This document shows positions 60,405 to 64,000 of a stretch of 64,000 bases of DNA, piece after piece (positions within the stretch are counted from its first letter, which is position 1; every line of letters begins with the position of its first letter). Both the position numbers and the translations under genes were made by a program. Under the pieces are notes generated by a model. The model had not been told where the DNA came from, did no database searches, and saw only the letters and a list, made by a program, of their open reading frames with translations. The stretch is taken from NCBI RefSeq assembly GCF_022095675.1, contig NZ_JAHYSG010000021.1, positions 70,647-134,646 of the forward strand, read 5' to 3'. The DNA comes from Dactylosporangium sp. AC04546. Its GTDB lineage: Bacteria; Actinomycetota; Actinomycetes; Mycobacteriales; Micromonosporaceae.

Positions 60405-60488
60405 CGTCCGACCATACGGCCCGACCGGCCGCTTGTTCCGTCGGCTGCATGACGGTTGGCCGCTGGTTCCCGACTTGGGGAACCGGGC

Positions 60489-60521
60489 CGGCGCCCGCCC
60501 ACGACCGGTGGACGGGCGCCG
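60489..60521 (-). terminator. hairpin terminator of the alpha/beta hydrolase gene
   Basis: CGGCGCCCG/CGGGCGCCG 9-bp stem with an inner CCAC/GTGG pair, 12 bases past the stop at 60533. Bases 60405-60488 hold the upstream region of the large regulator and no gene. Confidence 0.65.
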
Positions 60522-60532
60522 CCTGGTTCGGG

Positions 60533-61507
60533 TCAGGCGCCGGACAGGGTCTCCGTGACGCCGCTGCTGAGCAGGGACTGGTAGTACGTGCCACCCGGGT
60601 AGTACGCGGCCGTCGTGGTGCCGCCGGCCGCGTCGACCGCCCAGGCCACCGCGAAGGTCTGCAGCGCCGCCACGTTCTGCGGCTGGGAGCTGCCGTTGAG
60701 GACCGTGCACAGCCCGTCGGTGCTGGCGCCCTCGGCGTCGCAGTGCGAGCCGGTGGTGAGCCGGACCCCGAGGAACGCCCGGTCCAGGTCGTTCACGAGC
60801 TCGGTCGTGCCGTTGCCGAAGTTGTTGGCGAGGTACGGCGGGGACGAGATCGCGTACACCGGCACGCTCGTCAGGTTGAGGCCGTTGAGCCCGGTGGCGA
60901 GGTTCGAGCCGACGGGCGACTTCACCGGGTCGAGCAGCTGCACGAGCTTGACCCGGGCGAACTGGGACGGGTAGTTGGTGCGCAGCCGGTTCGCGATGTA
61001 CGCGACGGCCTCACCGCCGGCGGAGTGCCCGGCGATGACGTACTTGGTGGGCAGCGAGGTGCCCGACCGCCCGGCCGTGGCGGCGGCCGTGGCGTAGCTG
61101 CGGGCGAGCGCGCCGTTGGCGTTGCTCGCGTCGCCGAGCAGGGCTGCGACGTTGTTGAGGAACGGCGTGTTGTTGCCGATGTTGTTCACCGTGCAGCCGA
61201 ACAGGTCGGCCGACGGCAGGGTGGGCGCGAAGACCACGAAGCCCGCGGTCGCGTAGTGCTCGGCCAGGTCGGCCATGTTGCCGTTGGAGCGGGAGAAGCC
61301 GTGCTGGAGGTAGACCAGGCCCTTGGGGCTGGTGGTCGCAGGGAAGAACCAGTCCGCGGCCGGGTGGTACGTGAGCGCCGCGCACTTGACGTCGACCGTG
61401 GTGCTGACCTGCGTCCAGGCCGGCGCCGCGTGTGCGGTGCCGGGCAGGGCGAGGGCGGCGGTGACGGTGAGGGCGGCGGCGAGGGCGGAGACGCGCTTGG
61501 CGAACAT
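60533..61507 (-). CDS. secreted alpha/beta hydrolase (lipase/esterase-like)
   Basis: 324 residues. Signal peptide MFAKRVSALAAALTVTAALA ending AHA. Nucleophile elbow VIAGHSAGGEA with Ser, oxyanion-side YLQHGFSRSNGNM, and likely acid/His partners in LLDPVKSP and TTGSHCDAEG. It acts outside the cell on an ester or lipid; substrate unknown. AGGAGG precedes ATG 61507. A 17-bp dyad GTATCGCTGAGTGATAC lies just upstream, so regulation by a dimeric repressor is plausible. Confidence 0.88.
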   Translation of the reverse strand: MFAKRVSALAAALTVTAALALPGTAHAAPAWTQVSTTVDVKCAALTYHPAADWFFPATTSPKGLVYLQHGFSRSNGNMADLAEHYATAGFVVFAPTLPSADLFGCTVNNIGNNTPFLNNVAALLGDASNANGALARSYATAAATAGRSGTSLPTKYVIAGHSAGGEAVAYIANRLRTNYPSQFARVKLVQLLDPVKSPVGSNLATGLNGLNLTSVPVYAISSPPYLANNFGNGTTELVNDLDRAFLGVRLTTGSHCDAEGASTDGLCTVLNGSSQPQNVAALQTFAVAWAVDAAGGTTTAAYYPGGTYYQSLLSSGVTETLSGA

Positions 61508-61527
61508 CGGATACAGCCTCCTGACGT

Positions 61528-61544
61528 GTATCGCTGAGTGATAC
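61528..61544. promoter_or_regulatory. dyad GTATCGCTGAGTGATAC, operator candidate
   Basis: GTATC/GATAC arms with inner CT/AG also paired, 21 bp before the hydrolase start. The binding protein is unknown. Confidence 0.5.
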
Positions 61545-61677
61545 GCCGTTTCCTTAGTGGAAATTCACGCATCGTTGTTGGCGGGCTGTCAAGAGGCATG
61601 GACTGCCATTGGTGAAACGGAGGGGTGTCGGCGCGGGCTCTGCGCACGGTCTGGACGCGGTTGTGCCTGCTGAGACT

Positions 61678-61737
61678 GACGTTGGTCGATCTACCCTCGC
61701 GCTGATCGCCGCACGCGAAGGTAGATCGACCAACGTC
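61678..61737. repeat. GACGTTGG-type repeat as a perfect inverted pair
   Basis: GACGTTGGTCGATCTACC and its exact complement (61720-61737) flank 24 bases whose ends also pair (TCGCG/CGCGA), giving a stem of about 23 pairs. Same unit as at 50723 and 52424. The rest of 61545-61777 shows no gene. Confidence 0.85.
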
Positions 61738-61777
61738 TGTGCCCAGTGAGTGTGCCCCCGCGGCGGTGCGGGCCGGC

Positions 61778-63202
61778 TCAGGCCGGCATGTAGTCGGTGA
61801 GGGCCAGCCGGGCCGTGCGCGCCCGGTACTCCGCCGCCGGGCCGGGCCAGTTCGTGACCACCCGGCCGGTGCCGGTGCGGTACCAGTTGGAGCAGCCCGT
61901 CCAGACGCTCCCCGTCAGGCGCCGCTGCATCTCGGCGTCGAACGACGCCGCGACCTCGGGCCGGACCTCCAGCGGGCCCCGCGCCGCGACCGCTCGCACG
62001 GCCTGGACGATGTACCGCGCCTGGGACTCGTGGAAGTAGACGACCGAGGTGTTGCCGGTGTTGGTGTTCGGGCCGTACATCAGGAACATGTTCGGGAAGC
62101 CGGGCACGGTGATGCCCAGGTGGGCGTAGGCGCCCTCGCGCCACTCGTCCGCGAGCTCGCGGCCGTCGCGGCCCGTGACGCCCAGCGGGGTCAGGAACTC
62201 CGTCGCGGCGAAGCCTGTCGCGTACACCAGCAGGTCGCAGTCGTAGACCGCGCCGTCGACCGTGTGGACGCCGGCGCCCGTGATCTGCAGGATGTCGTCG
62301 GTGACCAGGTTGACGTGTGGCGCGCGCAGGGTGCGGTACCAGTCGCCGGTGAACAGGACCCGCTTGCAGCCCATCGCGTAGTCGGGCGTGACGCTGTCCC
62401 GCAGCCGGCCCGCCTGCCAGTACCGCTGCAGCGTCGAGACGGCGTGGACCAGGCGCCTCGACAGCGGGCGGCCCAGGACGGCGCGGCCGGTGACCACCGT
62501 GAGCAGCCACGTGCCGGCGCGGGCGGCGCGCATCACGCCGGGGACGTGCCGGTTGACGGCGCGGCGGATCCGACTGTACCGGCGGTTCGGCTTCGGCAGC
62601 GTCCACGGCGCGGTGCGCTGGAACACGGTGATGCGCGCGGCCCGGCCGGCGATCGCCGGCACCAGCTGGATGGCGCTGGCCCCCGTGCCGATGACGCCGA
62701 CGCGCCTGCCGGTGACGTCGATCGCCGGGTCCCAGCCGGCGGTGTGCGTCACCCGGCCGGCGAAGTCGTCGGCGCCGGGGATCGCCGGCAGGACCGGCTT
62801 GGACAGCTGGCCGGTCGCGGGCACGAGCACGTCGAACTCCGCCGTGCCGCCGCCGGCGAGCGTGAGCCGCCAGGCGGTGCCGGTCCAGGCCGCCTCGACG
62901 ACCTCGGTGCCGAGGCGCAGGTGCGGCTCCAGGCCGAAGTCGCGCACGCAGCGGCGCAGGTACCCGAGGATCTCCGTCTGTGGCGGGAACCGCTGCGACC
63001 AGTCGGGGTTGAGCGCGAAGGAGAACGAGTACAGCGGGGCGGGGATGTCGCACGCGCAGCCCGGATATGTGTTGTCGCGCCACACGCCGCCGACGTCGGC
63101 CGCCTTCTCGAAGACGGTCACGTCGGTGAAGCCGGCGCGCCGCAGCAGGTGGGCCGCGGCGATCCCGCCGAAGCCCGCCCCGATGATCGCCACGCTCGTC
63201 AC
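61778..63202 (-). CDS. flavin-containing monooxygenase, Baeyer-Villiger type
   Basis: 474 residues from GTG 63202. FAD site VAIIGAGFGGIAAAHLLRRA, NADPH site RRVGVIGTGASAIQLVPAIA, and the BVMO fingerprint FAGRVTHTAGWD between them. It inserts oxygen next to a ketone or oxidises a soft heteroatom using NADPH and O2. It is read in the same direction as the TetR gene 40 bp upstream, with a perfect 17-bp palindrome in between, so it is probably that repressor's target. Confidence 0.9.
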   Translation of the reverse strand: MTSVAIIGAGFGGIAAAHLLRRAGFTDVTVFEKAADVGGVWRDNTYPGCACDIPAPLYSFSFALNPDWSQRFPPQTEILGYLRRCVRDFGLEPHLRLGTEVVEAAWTGTAWRLTLAGGGTAEFDVLVPATGQLSKPVLPAIPGADDFAGRVTHTAGWDPAIDVTGRRVGVIGTGASAIQLVPAIAGRAARITVFQRTAPWTLPKPNRRYSRIRRAVNRHVPGVMRAARAGTWLLTVVTGRAVLGRPLSRRLVHAVSTLQRYWQAGRLRDSVTPDYAMGCKRVLFTGDWYRTLRAPHVNLVTDDILQITGAGVHTVDGAVYDCDLLVYATGFAATEFLTPLGVTGRDGRELADEWREGAYAHLGITVPGFPNMFLMYGPNTNTGNTSVVYFHESQARYIVQAVRAVAARGPLEVRPEVAASFDAEMQRRLTGSVWTGCSNWYRTGTGRVVTNWPGPAAEYRARTARLALTDYMPA

Positions 63203-63221
63203 GGCCGGAACCTAACAGGTA

Positions 63222-63238
63222 ATTGGCGGGCCGCCAAT
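63222..63238. promoter_or_regulatory. perfect TetR-type operator ATTGGCGGGCCGCCAAT
   Basis: ATTGGCGG-G-CCGCCAAT, 20 bp before the monooxygenase start and four bases after the TetR stop codon. Confidence 0.8.
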
Positions 63239-63242
63239 AGCC

Positions 63243-63890
63243 TCAGCGGCGCCGCCGTGGTGCGCCCAGGGTCGGGAACACCTGCTCGACCAGCGTGATC
63301 AGCGTCGTGGCGAGCAGGGTGTGGACCTGCGCACGGTCGAGCGCGCCGCGCTCCAGCCACTCGCGCGCGGTCGCCTTGGCCAGCCCGCAGTACGCCCGGA
63401 TCATCGCCCGTAACTGCTCCCGATGCCGGCGGACACCGGCCAGCCCGACCGCGACCAGGATGCTCTCGGCCGCGATCTCGTCGGCCTCGGCGAGCACCCG
63501 CTGGACGTCCGGGTCCCGCCCGACCCCGCCGCCGTCGACGGCCGCCAGCCACGACGTGCTGTGCCGCGAGACGACGTCGAGGAACCAGGTGACGCTCGCG
63601 TCGACCCGGGTCGCGAGGTCGCCCTCGGGTAACTGCTCGACGGCCACCTCGGGGATGGTCACGAGCACCCGGACGGCCTCGATGAAGAGCCCCTTCTTGG
63701 TGCCGAAGTAGTGGTTGATCAGCCCGCGCGCCACACCGGCGGCGTTGGCGATGTCGGTCGTGGACACCTCCGCATACGGCCGCTCCCCGAACAGCCGCAC
63801 CGCGCAGGACAGGATCTGCTCACGCCGCTCGTCGGGCTCCAGCCGCCGCCCGCGCGGCGCGAGCTCGCCGATCGCATGCATGTCAGCCAT
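63243..63890 (-). CDS. TetR-family transcriptional regulator
   Basis: 215 residues. Helix-turn-helix region AEVSTTDIANAAGVARGLIN, then HYFGTKKGLFIEAVRV. The C-terminal effector domain is of ordinary length. It precedes the Baeyer-Villiger-type monooxygenase gene on the same strand. The palindrome between the genes suggests repression relieved by the enzyme's substrate. Start ATG 63890; ATG 63881 (MHAIGEL) is an alternative. Bases 63891-64000 show nothing I can call. Confidence 0.9.
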   Translation of the reverse strand: MADMHAIGELAPRGRRLEPDERREQILSCAVRLFGERPYAEVSTTDIANAAGVARGLINHYFGTKKGLFIEAVRVLVTIPEVAVEQLPEGDLATRVDASVTWFLDVVSRHSTSWLAAVDGGGVGRDPDVQRVLAEADEIAAESILVAVGLAGVRRHREQLRAMIRAYCGLAKATAREWLERGALDRAQVHTLLATTLITLVEQVFPTLGAPRRRR

Positions 63891-64000
63891 TATCGCCGCT
63901 CGCAGCCTGGGTCCGGGGCACGCCAGGCGGGGTGACGGTACGCCGGCGGTACGCGCCGCCGTCGCCGGTCGGGGCGGCGGGCTGGTGGGGTGGCGCGTAC

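Noticed and set aside
1..64000. CRISPR array, rRNA, prophage or integrative element with att sites
   Set aside because: No regularly spaced direct repeats, rRNA-like sequence, integrase or phage structural genes were seen; the tRNA-like gene has no integrase neighbour.

Overview
This is a very GC-rich, gene-dense stretch typical of a filamentous actinomycete. The Micromonosporaceae/Actinoplanes group is my best guess from style alone: GTG starts, 4-bp stop/start overlaps, many secreted CAZymes and SARP-type regulators. No rRNA, plasmid or phage module is visible. All calls come from reading the sequence and its translations; no database search was run.

Layout. 1-9.7 kb: a two-component system, a small SARP-like regulator with a minisatellite tail, an odd tRNA-like gene touching a 162-bp palindromic mobile-looking element, an ankyrin protein, two quinone-reductase-like MDR enzymes around a TetR regulator, and an acyl-CoA-binding protein. 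9.7-19.8 kb: a five-part secreted ThuA/sugar-dehydrogenase/CBM protein, a mini-protein that looks like a GH26-CBM13 enzyme that lost its catalytic core, two small hypothetical genes, and a translationally coupled pair of intracellular alpha-glucan enzymes (GH63-like glucosidase and glycogen-debranching type).

20.2-34.8 kb is the most interesting block. It looks like one catabolic regulon: a Tat-exported amidohydrolase; a divergent five-gene operon (class III CoA-transferase, citryl-CoA-lyase-like protein, LigB and LigA extradiol dioxygenase subunits, MDR dehydrogenase); an opposing six-gene operon (second exported amidohydrolase, branched-chain-amino-acid-type ABC transporter with a fused permease-ATPase, SAM-dependent methyltransferase); and an IclR/PcaU-like regulator. 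Five copies of one composite operator, an inverted repeat plus a direct repeat, sit in the two divergent promoter regions. I infer outside hydrolysis, uptake, ring cleavage and a CoA-dependent lower pathway; the substrate is unknown.

34.8-50.6 kb: a membrane-anchored multicopper oxidase, a CBM13 beta-helix protein, a GH43-AbfB arabinofuranosidase, a Nudix hydrolase, a two-gene diterpene-cyclase-like operon, and a xylan-oligosaccharide locus (GH43, LacI regulator, sugar ABC importer, GH43). 50.6-52.5 kb: REP-like palindromes, one split by a 1.5-kb IS110-family element whose insertion point can be reconstructed. 52.6-64 kb: a GH26 mannanase-like enzyme sharing the LacI-type operator, a PL11 rhamnogalacturonan lyase, a 1,119-residue SARP-ATPase regulator, a secreted alpha/beta hydrolase, and a Baeyer-Villiger-type monooxygenase with its TetR regulator and a perfect palindromic operator between them.

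How it fits together: the LacI-type 12-mer GTTTCGAAAACG links the LacI gene, the GH26 gene and the shrunken GH26-CBM13 gene into one probable hemicellulose regulon, while the IclR operators tie the aromatic-type cluster together.
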